A stretch of 42,633 nucleotides of DNA from an uncultured Veillonella sp. (lineage in GTDB: Bacteria > Bacillota > Negativicutes > Veillonellales > Veillonellaceae): NCBI GenBank assembly GCA_934202215.1, contig CAKPXR010000005.1, positions 1-42,633 on the forward strand, read 5' to 3'. A program made the translations under genes and the position numbers. The notes under the pieces are model-generated. The model was given only the letters and a program-made list of their open reading frames with translations, was not told where the DNA came from and did no database searches. The number at the start of each line of letters is the position of its first letter. The stretch's first letter is position 1. Shown here piece by piece: positions 34,895 through 42,319 of this stretch.

Positions 34895-35902
34895 TTAGCA
34901 GATACGAGGAACTTGATCTTCACCTAACAAATCGATTAAGCGAACACCACCAATCGCAGTTTGTAAACCAACCTTACCAATATTCTTATCTAAGGTTTTT
35001 CCAATTAATACCGATTCTTTGCCCTCTTCAAAGCTGTGAAGAATGGATAGAATTTCATCTGTAACGGATGGATCTACCATGAGTACAACCTTGCCTTCAT
35101 TTGCTAAATATAACGGATCATATCCTAAAATATCACAAATAGATTGTACTTCGGCGTGAATTGGTATAGCTGCTTCCTCTACCTTGATTCCCACTTGACT
35201 TTGGTCTGCAATTTCTTTTAACACAGTACCTAACCCACCTCGTGTAGGATCTCGCAAAAGAGCTACTTGAGGCCCCACTTTATCAAGTACGGCATGAACC
35301 ATATTGTTTAAAGGGGCGCAGTCAGTTCGTAATGAATCAGATAAATCTAATCCAAATCGTTGACCCATAACGGCAATAGAATGATCGCCTATGGCACCAG
35401 ATAAGATGATATCCATACCAGGCTTTACACGATGTGGACCAATATCTATTCCTGCTGGAATCATACCAACTCCTGCAGTATTTATATAGATTTTATCTAC
35501 CTCACCTTTTTTTACAACCTTGGTATCTCCTGTAACAATTTGTACATTTGCGGCTTTAGCCATATCGGACATGGTATGAAGAATTTCATCTAACTCATCA
35601 AAAGCCAAGCCTTCTTCTAAAATAAGGCCACAGCTTAAATATTGTGGAACAGCACCATTCATAGCTAAATCATTCACAGTACCACAGACAGCTACTTTAC
35701 CAATATTTCCACCAGGGAAAAACGTTGGTTGTACTACATAGGAATCTGTAGAGAACGCCATACGTCCTGCTGTAACAGGAAATTGAGCACCATCATGTAA
35801 AGGAGACAATAAATCATTTGTAAAGTATTTCAAAATAAAACGCTCGGTCAATTCATGACTAAATCGACCGCCATTCCCATGGACTAAGCGAACTCGTTCC
35901 AT
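34895..35902 (-). CDS. hypE: Hydrogenase maturation protein HypE
   Basis: 335 residues. The N-terminus RVRLVHGNGGRFSHEL is typical. The AIR-synthase-like fold has the ATP-site motifs TGDTKVV and RDPTRGGLGTVL. It ends in PRIC, whose terminal cysteine carries the carbamoyl group that HypE dehydrates to cyanide for the [NiFe] active site. The ATG at 35902 begins 1 nt after the hypD stop and has GGAGG 6 nt upstream; the longer frame reaching 35959 has no such site and overlaps hypD. Confidence 0.94.
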   Translation of the reverse strand: MERVRLVHGNGGRFSHELTERFILKYFTNDLLSPLHDGAQFPVTAGRMAFSTDSYVVQPTFFPGGNIGKVAVCGTVNDLAMNGAVPQYLSCGLILEEGLAFDELDEILHTMSDMAKAANVQIVTGDTKVVKKGEVDKIYINTAGVGMIPAGIDIGPHRVKPGMDIILSGAIGDHSIAVMGQRFGLDLSDSLRTDCAPLNNMVHAVLDKVGPQVALLRDPTRGGLGTVLKEIADQSQVGIKVEEAAIPIHAEVQSICDILGYDPLYLANEGKVVLMVDPSVTDEILSILHSFEEGKESVLIGKTLDKNIGKVGLQTAIGGVRLIDLLGEDQVPRIC

Positions 35903-35903
35903 A

Positions 35904-37022
35904 TTAATCCTCCCACGTCGATCCACCACTGGAATAACCATATTTATACCATGCGGCACAACTACCTTCTACAGATACCATGCAAGCACCAACAGGGTGA
36001 TCTGCAGTACAACTTTTACCAAATAATGGACATTCACTTGGCTTAATAAGACCTTGCAATACACGACCACATTGACACCCCTTCGGATCAAGAGAAGGTT
36101 TTTCTAGCCGGATAGGCAATGCCCGTTCTACATCATAGGCTGCATATTCATCCTTCAATCTTAAGCCAGAGTTTGGAATGACACCGATACCACGCCAAGC
36201 ATCATCACATACATCGTATACTTCTTTGATCATAGCTTGTGCTACAGGGTTTCCTTTCTGCATAACTACAGAATGATAGGTATTACCCACAACAAAGTTA
36301 CCCGTTTTACGTTGCTCTAAAATATTTGCTATAGCAGACAAAATTTCAAGTCCGTCAAAGCCGGCAATACAAGAAGGTATGTGATATTCGTCAGGTAAGA
36401 ATTGATATGGATCTTCACCAATAATAACGCTTACATGACCTGGCAAAATAAAGCCGTCGATATGTCCCTCTTGTTTATCTAATAAAGCTCGTAATGCAGG
36501 AGGCACTAACTTATGAGATACAAGGAAGAAAACATTCTTCAGTCCTGCTGCATGAACTGCTTTTACAGTTGCACAAATAACTGCAATAGTCGTTTCAAAT
36601 CCTATAGCCAGAAATACTATTTTCTTATCTGGATATTTTTTACTAAGTTCTACCACCTCTAAAGGGGTATAAATGACATGAATATGGGCACCCTTTGTTT
36701 GAGCCTCACTAAGACTACTATAGCTTCCAGGAACCTTTAACATATCTCCAAAGGTAGCAATAATAACATCATCGCGTTCAGCATAGGCTAACGCCTTATC
36801 CATATACGTTTGATCTGTTACACATACAGGACATCCTGGTCCACTTACAAGTTCAATGCCACTTGGCAATAATTGACGAAGACCTTCACGGAAAATCGAT
36901 ACAGTATGTGTACCACAAACCTCCATAAGCCTTACGGTTTCCCCAGGCTCATGAAGGGCATTGATACGTTTTAACAACGCATCAGCACTATTCTGCTTTT
37001 CCTGCAAAGTAAGCTTCTTCAA
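35904..37022 (-). CDS. hypD: Hydrogenase maturation protein HypD
   Basis: 372 residues. It has MEVCGTHTVSIFREGLRQLLP, SGPGCPVCVT with the conserved cysteines, and the C-terminal iron-sulfur region (GCQCGRVLQGLIKPSECPLFG, later CMVSVEGSCAAWY). HypD and HypC assemble the Fe(CN)2CO unit. No ATG is available: the best start is TTG at 37022, inside the end of hypC (35-nt overlap), where the ribosome-binding site is poor, so translational coupling is likely. In-frame TTG codons at 37007 and 36977 are alternatives. Confidence 0.92.
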   Translation of the reverse strand: MKKLTLQEKQNSADALLKRINALHEPGETVRLMEVCGTHTVSIFREGLRQLLPSGIELVSGPGCPVCVTDQTYMDKALAYAERDDVIIATFGDMLKVPGSYSSLSEAQTKGAHIHVIYTPLEVVELSKKYPDKKIVFLAIGFETTIAVICATVKAVHAAGLKNVFFLVSHKLVPPALRALLDKQEGHIDGFILPGHVSVIIGEDPYQFLPDEYHIPSCIAGFDGLEILSAIANILEQRKTGNFVVGNTYHSVVMQKGNPVAQAMIKEVYDVCDDAWRGIGVIPNSGLRLKDEYAAYDVERALPIRLEKPSLDPKGCQCGRVLQGLIKPSECPLFGKSCTADHPVGACMVSVEGSCAAWYKYGYSSGGSTWED

Positions 37023-37233
37023 GTTCTTCTAGCTCCCTAAAGGCCTCTAATGTCTTTTGTGCCTCTTCTTCATCAACAATTTGTACAGCAAAACCCGCAT
37101 GGACTAACAACCAGTCCCCTACCTTTGCTTCTGGTACGAGGAGTAAGCTGCAGTCACGGGTGGCACCTATTAATTCAACAGTGCCAATAACATCATTCAC
37201 AGCTACTAACTGTGCTGGTACAGCTAAGCACAT
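36988..37233 (-). CDS. hypC: Hydrogenase maturation chaperone HypC
   Basis: 81 residues. It begins MCLAVPAQLV, with the essential Cys2 exposed after Met removal, and contains KVGDWLLVHAGFAVQIVDE, the family's signature. It is followed by a Glu-rich helical tail (EELEELEEAYFAGK). It binds HypD and later the hydrogenase large subunit precursor. AAGGAG lies upstream of the ATG. A 143-nt gap separates it from hypF and contains a 7-bp inverted repeat and a promoter-like motif. Confidence 0.94.
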   Translation of the reverse strand: MCLAVPAQLVAVNDVIGTVELIGATRDCSLLLVPEAKVGDWLLVHAGFAVQIVDEEEAQKTLEAFRELEELEEAYFAGKAE

Positions 37234-37258
37234 ACTATCTCCTTATATATTATATTAA

Positions 37259-37290
37259 TAACAAATTCTATATGTTTACTCCTATGAAAG
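37259..37290 (-). promoter_or_regulatory. Bipartite leader motif, copy 2 (possible hypC promoter)
   Basis: Minus-strand CTTTCA, 12 nt, TATAGAATTTGTTA, ending 25 nt before hypC. Here TTGCTT lies 17 nt before TAGAAT, giving a moderate sigma-A-like promoter. Copy 1 is at 34669-34700. Confidence 0.45.
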
Positions 37291-37325
37291 CAAACTCACA
37301 GTATATAAATATTTCTGATATCATT

Positions 37326-37357
37326 GTATCACAATTAGAGTAATTATTAAGTGATAC
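37326..37357 (-). repeat. Inverted repeat upstream of hypC
   Basis: GTATCAC, 18 nt, GTGATAC; the spacer itself contains AATTA/TAATT. No T tract follows on the minus strand, so it looks more like a protein-binding site than a terminator. Confidence 0.4.
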
Positions 37358-37376
37358 TAACTACAAGAATATATAA

Positions 37377-39656
37377 TTATTTCTGATTACCAATCCATAG
37401 TTGACCAAATGCTAGTCCTCCATCATTGGAAGGAACCGCTTCATTCATATACAAATCGCCTACATGCCAAGCACGATATATCAACTCCACTAATTTACGA
37501 TTTTGAAATACACCGCCAGAGATAGCCGCATCACTAACATTATATCGTTCCATTAAATCCGCAGCCGCTTCACATAATGCGATAGCAACGGTTTTATGGA
37601 AGGATGCAGCAAGATGAGACCTAGATTCACCATTAACTACACCATCCATAATAGATTGAACGGTAGGTTTAAAATCAAGGGTTCGCCCATCGTAGTTATA
37701 ATCAAGCAATATCCCTTTTTCATCACCACATAGAGCCTCTAACGCTATAGCAATTTGAGCATCATAGGTGTGAACGATACCAAGCCCCAAAAGAGAGCCT
37801 ACCGCATCAAACAAACGACCACAACTCGTTGCTTGAACCATAGGCATCGTAGATTGTAATGCTTTATCTAATATTTCCCAACCTTTAGGCAATTCTTTCA
37901 TCCAATCTTGGTAAATAGGTGGAATATCATCACCATAGTAATTTCGGATATACCATAAGGCTTGGCGCCATGGCTCGGAAACAGCTTTCTCTCCACCTGG
38001 TAATGGCGCTTCATGTATATGAGCTAAGCGTTGATATTGATCTTCCTTACAAAGGAGAAATTCACCGCCCCATACAGTTCCATCTGGTCCATATCCGGTA
38101 CCATCCATGGCAATACCCAGCACTGGGCCTTCAAGATTGTGCTCTGCCATGACCGATGCAATATGAGCATGATGATGTTGAACAGAGATAACAGGGATTT
38201 GTGAACTTTTACCAATACGTTCTCCTAAGTGAGACGAGAAAAATTGAGGATGACTATCTACCATAATTTTTTCAGGCTGTATGGAGAACAATTTTTCATA
38301 TCGGTCAATGGTCCACTCCAATGTGGCATGAGTAGATGCATTTTGTAGATCACCAATATGTGGGCCTACAAGAACTTCAGACCCTTTATTCATAGCAAAT
38401 GCATTTTTCAGATCACTACCCATCGCTAATATCGGACTTTGCCCTGAAAGTTCACAATGAATAGGTTCTGGTACATAACCACGACTACGACGAATAAATC
38501 GAATTTTATTATGGATGACCGTCACAACAGAGTCATCGAGAGGGGCATAAATTTGACGATTGTGCACCAAGAAATAATCGGCAACCGATTCTAACTCTTC
38601 AAAGGCTTGATCATCATCATATAATACGGGATCACCACTGCGATTGCCACTCGTCATAACCCAAGCTGCATCTGATGGTAATAGAACCTCATGCATTGGT
38701 GAATACGGTAGCATTATCCCCAGCATATGATTATCTGGTGCCACATGGGAACTTAACCGTACCAAACTATCATGATTTCTTTGTAATAGTACGATAGGAC
38801 GCTCCATTCCGGTCAATGTATCTAGTTCTACATCACTAATATGAACTAATTCTATGGCCGTATCTAGAGACCCCACCATAATTGCTAGTGGTTTATGTGG
38901 TCTGTTTTTACGCTTACGTAAGCGTTGTACCGCTACATCATTTCGAGCATCACAAACTAAATGATAGCCGCCAATTCCCTTTATAGCGATAATACTACCT
39001 TCGTTGATTAATTCACGAGTTGTATTCCATACATTTACTGTATCTACAACCGTACGATTAGGTTTATATAGAGTATAATGCGGCCCACAAAGAGAACACG
39101 CATTAGGTTCAGCACGATAACGGCGCCCCTCTATGTCTTCGTATTCAGCCTTACAAGCTTCACACATAGGAAACTCGTCCATCGTCGTTCGTTCCCGATC
39201 ATAGGGAAGTGATTTAATAATCGTATATCGTGGGCCACAGTTTGTACAATTGATAAAAGGATATTCCTTTCTGCGCTTGTCCTGTTGTAGTTCTTTAAGA
39301 CAATCAGCACATGGCGCAGTATCAGCACTAATAAAGGTGCTAACTGCTTCACCTAGTGGAGATGGCTTAACAGAAAACTCAACTTCCTTATTTTTTATAG
39401 TAAGATGTTGTACTGTTTGACTTGTAATACGGCACAGTCTAGGTCGCTCCTCTTGAATAGCATCTAAAAAGAGCTGCAAATCGCCAACACGACCTTGTAC
39501 CTCAACATAAACACCTTTGCTATCATTATATACAAAACCAGTTAACCCTAGGGAATGTGCCCACATAGAAACAAGGGGTCGGAAGCCGACCCCTTGAACT
39601 ATACCGGTATAACGAATTCCCCAGCGTTCTATAGTTTGATTACTATTTTGTTTCAT
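37377..39656 (-). CDS. hypF: Carbamoyltransferase HypF
   Basis: 759 residues, the full family length. The order is: acylphosphatase-like domain (about 12-98, GIVQGVGFRPLV), two zinc fingers (CADCLKEL with CTNCG; CEACKAEY with CSLCG), a YrdC-like domain (IKGIGGYHLVCDARND), and a Kae1-like domain with HHHAHIASVMAEH and AMDGTGYGPDGTVWGGEF, then ISGGVFQNR. It uses carbamoyl phosphate and ATP to carbamoylate HypE. The ATG has AGGAG 7 nt upstream. It lies 35 nt after the SCIFF maturase gene, placing hydrogenase maturation behind a peptide-modification cassette. Confidence 0.95.
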   Translation of the reverse strand: MKQNSNQTIERWGIRYTGIVQGVGFRPLVSMWAHSLGLTGFVYNDSKGVYVEVQGRVGDLQLFLDAIQEERPRLCRITSQTVQHLTIKNKEVEFSVKPSPLGEAVSTFISADTAPCADCLKELQQDKRRKEYPFINCTNCGPRYTIIKSLPYDRERTTMDEFPMCEACKAEYEDIEGRRYRAEPNACSLCGPHYTLYKPNRTVVDTVNVWNTTRELINEGSIIAIKGIGGYHLVCDARNDVAVQRLRKRKNRPHKPLAIMVGSLDTAIELVHISDVELDTLTGMERPIVLLQRNHDSLVRLSSHVAPDNHMLGIMLPYSPMHEVLLPSDAAWVMTSGNRSGDPVLYDDDQAFEELESVADYFLVHNRQIYAPLDDSVVTVIHNKIRFIRRSRGYVPEPIHCELSGQSPILAMGSDLKNAFAMNKGSEVLVGPHIGDLQNASTHATLEWTIDRYEKLFSIQPEKIMVDSHPQFFSSHLGERIGKSSQIPVISVQHHHAHIASVMAEHNLEGPVLGIAMDGTGYGPDGTVWGGEFLLCKEDQYQRLAHIHEAPLPGGEKAVSEPWRQALWYIRNYYGDDIPPIYQDWMKELPKGWEILDKALQSTMPMVQATSCGRLFDAVGSLLGLGIVHTYDAQIAIALEALCGDEKGILLDYNYDGRTLDFKPTVQSIMDGVVNGESRSHLAASFHKTVAIALCEAAADLMERYNVSDAAISGGVFQNRKLVELIYRAWHVGDLYMNEAVPSNDGGLAFGQLWIGNQK

Positions 39657-39691
39657 ATAAACTCCTACTATAGATGGAGAATTAATGGATA

Positions 39692-41101
39692 TTAACCTAA
39701 TGCTACAGGAATACTTCCATCAATGCCAGCTTGTTCTAACTCAGCTTGAATCATAATGGCACATTCAATGCGTTTCTTTTGTAAACGGCAACCAAATTCA
39801 TAAGGTGTTTCTAAATCGCCACCTAATGTAATGTTGTTAGCATGACAACCACCGGAACAGAAGAATTTCGCCCAACATTCGGCACAAGTTGGTTTAGAGA
39901 ATACATGGGTATTACGGAAATCTTTAGGGATTTCTGTATTTTGTAAACCATCATATACATTACCAAGAACGAAACCTTCTTTGCCAACAAACTGATGACA
40001 TGGATAAATATCACCATTAGGAACTATTGCCATATATTCATGACCTGCCCCACAACCGCGAAGGCGCTTCGCCATACATGGGCCACGATATAAATCCATA
40101 CGGAAGTGGAAGAAGTTAAACTTCTCACCCCAACCTTCCAATTGACGTTGTAAATAAATATCAGCTAATTTTTCATATTCTTTTTCTAATACTGGCCAAT
40201 CCTCTTCGCGAAGCACATAGTCCCCTTCTTCACCTACTACAGGTTCCATGGATAAATGTTCAAAGCCAAGATCAGACATAGCCATAACGTCTTTTGTAAA
40301 ATCTAAGTTCTTATGTGTATACGTACCGCGTACGTAATATTCAAGACCATGACGTTGTTTTACGGCATTGATAAGATTTTTAGCAATATATTTATAAGAC
40401 TCAGCACCACTACCAGCTACAGGGCGCATTGCATTATGTACAGATTCACGACCATCTAAAGACAGTACAAGACTCATCTTATGTTCGTTTACGTAATCAA
40501 TTTTATCTTGTGTTAACAACATGCCATTTGTAGTTAAGGTAAGCTTAAAGATCTTATTGTGCTTTTCTTGAATAGATTCGATATATTCAACTGTTTGTTT
40601 TACAACATCCCAGTTCAATAAAGGTTCCCCACCAAAGAAATCAATCTCACAATGTTGACGAGGGCCACTCATTTTAATGAGGAAGTCTACAGCACGCTTC
40701 GCCACATCAAAGCTCATCAACTCACGTTTTACACCGCCGTAATCACCTTGGCTGGCAAAACAGTATTTACATGCCAAATTGCAATCATGAGCAATATTCA
40801 AGCATAATGCCTTAACAATAGGTTTTTCACCTACTACAAGTTTAAACTCAGTACTCATTGGAGCAAACAATTGCTCTGCCTTAATGAGCTCATCTAACTC
40901 ATCCATAATCTCATCGAGTTCTACTGCATCTTCTTTAGCATCTAAAGCAGCATGTACTGCATCGCGATTAGTGCCATCATATATGTCAAGAACTCTATCA
41001 ATGAGTTCGTCGATAACGTGAATGATACCGCTATTTACATCTAAGCAGTAATAGTTATCCTTCATCCGAAACTTATGGATCATTGGTTTTAATTCTAACA
41101 T
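39692..41101 (-). CDS. Radical SAM/SPASM SCIFF-peptide maturase
   Basis: 469 residues. The N-terminus (FRMKDNYYCLDVNSGIIHVIDEL) is the form found in SCIFF maturases. The radical SAM cluster is CxxxCxxC at Cys107, Cys111 and Cys114 (HDCNLACKYCFAS). The C-terminal SPASM region has CGAGHEYMAIVPNGDIYPCHQF and CAECWAKFFCSGGCHANN for two auxiliary clusters. It should form thioether links between cysteines and other residues of the peptide encoded at 41268-41411. The longer frame reaches 41167, but GGAGGTACC directly precedes the ATG at 41101. It is separated from the peptide gene by a terminator and a leader hairpin. Confidence 0.93.
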   Translation of the reverse strand: MLELKPMIHKFRMKDNYYCLDVNSGIIHVIDELIDRVLDIYDGTNRDAVHAALDAKEDAVELDEIMDELDELIKAEQLFAPMSTEFKLVVGEKPIVKALCLNIAHDCNLACKYCFASQGDYGGVKRELMSFDVAKRAVDFLIKMSGPRQHCEIDFFGGEPLLNWDVVKQTVEYIESIQEKHNKIFKLTLTTNGMLLTQDKIDYVNEHKMSLVLSLDGRESVHNAMRPVAGSGAESYKYIAKNLINAVKQRHGLEYYVRGTYTHKNLDFTKDVMAMSDLGFEHLSMEPVVGEEGDYVLREEDWPVLEKEYEKLADIYLQRQLEGWGEKFNFFHFRMDLYRGPCMAKRLRGCGAGHEYMAIVPNGDIYPCHQFVGKEGFVLGNVYDGLQNTEIPKDFRNTHVFSKPTCAECWAKFFCSGGCHANNITLGGDLETPYEFGCRLQKKRIECAIMIQAELEQAGIDGSIPVALG

Positions 41102-41127
41102 GGTACCTCCAAATAATATGTATGGTA

Positions 41128-41150
41128 AAAGTTCTACTATATAGAACTTT
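41128..41150 (-). promoter_or_regulatory. Hairpin in the leader of the SCIFF maturase
   Basis: A 9-bp perfect stem (AAAGTTCTA/TAGAACTTT) with a 5-nt loop, 26 nt before the maturase ATG. On the minus strand only TTTT follows. It could be a weak attenuator or an mRNA-stability element. Confidence 0.4.
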
Positions 41151-41243
41151 CTAGATAATTGTACCACATTTCCGCACTAAACGTTATGAAAAGAGTCATA
41201 AAGATATACCATACAAGGTATGTATTAAAAACATAAATAAAAA

Positions 41244-41262
41244 AGGCCCGCTAAGCGAGCCT
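41244..41262 (-). terminator. Terminator directly after the SCIFF peptide gene
   Basis: An 8-bp GC-rich stem (AGGCTCGC/GCGGGCCT, one G-U pair, 3-nt loop) followed on the minus strand by TTTTTTATTTATG. It begins 5 nt beyond the peptide's stop codon and would make the small peptide mRNA more abundant than the maturase mRNA. Confidence 0.85.
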
Positions 41263-41267
41263 CTTTA

Positions 41268-41411
41268 TTATTTTTGTTTGCAAACTTGGTTACCAACTGT
41301 GCAGCTTGTTTTGCAAGCAGATTGGCAAGATGTTTGACATTCCCCACAACCGCCAGTTTTAGCAGTTTTTTGTAAGGATTCAGTGTTGATAGTACGAATA
41401 CGTTTAGCCAT
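41268..41411 (-). CDS. SCIFF ranthipeptide precursor (six cysteines in 47 residues)
   Basis: 47 residues. The N-terminal leader (MAKRIRTINTESLQKTAKTG) is followed by a core with cysteines at 22, 25, 29, 33, 37 and 44. This is the family's name-giving six cysteines in about forty-five residues. The core TSCQSACKTSC has threonine and serine near each cysteine as possible acceptors of thioether bonds. GGAGG lies 7 nt before the ATG. The maturase is the next gene downstream. In Clostridia such peptides are almost always paired with this maturase; their biological role is not settled. Confidence 0.93.
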   Translation of the reverse strand: MAKRIRTINTESLQKTAKTGGCGECQTSCQSACKTSCTVGNQVCKQK

Positions 41412-41445
41412 GGTTATCCTCCTCAATACTTATCGAATGATATTT

Positions 41446-41475
41446 ATTTTATCATATTTATAAAAAGCCTGTAAA
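41446..41475 (-). promoter_or_regulatory. Probable promoter of the SCIFF peptide gene
   Basis: Minus-strand TTTACA (41470-41475) and TAAAAT (41446-41451) with an 18-nt spacer lie 35 nt before the start codon, in the gap after the ECF gene. Confidence 0.5.
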
Positions 41476-41478
41476 ATA

Positions 41479-42270
41479 CTATTTTGTTATGTTTTCCTCT
41501 AAAGGTTTCGTTTCATTTACATCTGTAGCTACAGTTTTGTTTGCCTCTGCTTCTACTGTTGTTGGTGTAACAGCCTCAGATTTTGATTTCTTTGGAGTAT
41601 CCTTGCGCAACACTTTACGCAATGCCATAGCTACTGGTGTAACGATGACTGCTGCAAAAACAGCTTCTGGAATGCCATGTGTAACAGATAAGAATACAAT
41701 AGATCCCAACACTTGGTCTGGACTAAGATTCATTTTAGTGGCGAACATATCTGCATAGAGCACAAAGATTAATCCCATAACCATAATTGTATGGAATACG
41801 GTCCCCATAAATGCAGAAACGATAATACGTGGACCTTTTGGCGCTTTCCACAATAAGAGATATACCAAGTATGCTAATACAGGGAAAAGTATACGCGGTA
41901 ATACAGAGATGATTGGATTAATAAATAGTGGGGATAAAATATTAGGAGCTGTAATATTTTGCCATAAACTATAACAACCAAAGATAAAGCCTACAAAAGC
42001 ACCTACCTTAGGTCCCTCTACAATAGCACCAATCAAGGTCGGTACATGTAGAGTAGTTACATTAAGAGGGCCTAATGGAATAATGCCATAGCCAGAAACA
42101 CCTAATGCAATAGTAATCCCCGCTAAAAGACCAATAATTGTTAATTCTCGAATCGTAATGCCACTCTTCTTCTGCTTTTTAGTTTCTTTACGTTCAACTT
42201 GCTTCAGTTTTTCATTGTCTTGGATTGATACAGTTGAGTTATCATCCACTGGACGTTCAATGTTGTTCAT
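41479..42270 (-). CDS. ECF transporter S component, substrate unknown
   Basis: 263 residues. A charged N-terminus of about 40 residues precedes five to six membrane helices beginning ELTIIGLLAGITIALGVSGY. The segments LGPLNVTTLHVPTLIGAI, EGPKVGAFVGFIFGCYSLWQN and ISVLPRILFPVLAYLVYLL fit the DUF3816/ECF S-component group. A polar Lys/Glu/Thr-rich tail of about 55 residues ends the protein. It would bind a vitamin or similar small molecule and work with a shared EcfAAT module, which is not in this window. AAGGAGG precedes the ATG. Confidence 0.78.
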   Translation of the reverse strand: MNNIERPVDDNSTVSIQDNEKLKQVERKETKKQKKSGITIRELTIIGLLAGITIALGVSGYGIIPLGPLNVTTLHVPTLIGAIVEGPKVGAFVGFIFGCYSLWQNITAPNILSPLFINPIISVLPRILFPVLAYLVYLLLWKAPKGPRIIVSAFMGTVFHTIMVMGLIFVLYADMFATKMNLSPDQVLGSIVFLSVTHGIPEAVFAAVIVTPVAMALRKVLRKDTPKKSKSEAVTPTTVEAEANKTVATDVNETKPLEENITK

Positions 42271-42319
42271 AAATCCTCCTTCGCTCTCATTCCTTACGGA
42301 TATAAGTCGAAACTAGAAA

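Noticed and set aside
35903..35959. N-terminal extension of HypE by 19 residues
   Set aside because: It would overlap hypD, lacks a ribosome-binding site, and HypE proteins normally begin near the RVRLVHGNGG motif.
37300..37325. TGTGATACAATGATATCA-like sequence resembling a CRP/FNR site upstream of hypC
   Set aside because: It fits neither the CRP nor the FNR consensus half-site spacing; part of it belongs to the GTATCAC/GTGATAC repeat already listed.
41102..41167. N-terminal extension of the SCIFF maturase by 22 residues
   Set aside because: GGAGGTACC directly precedes the internal ATG, and the extension runs through the leader hairpin.
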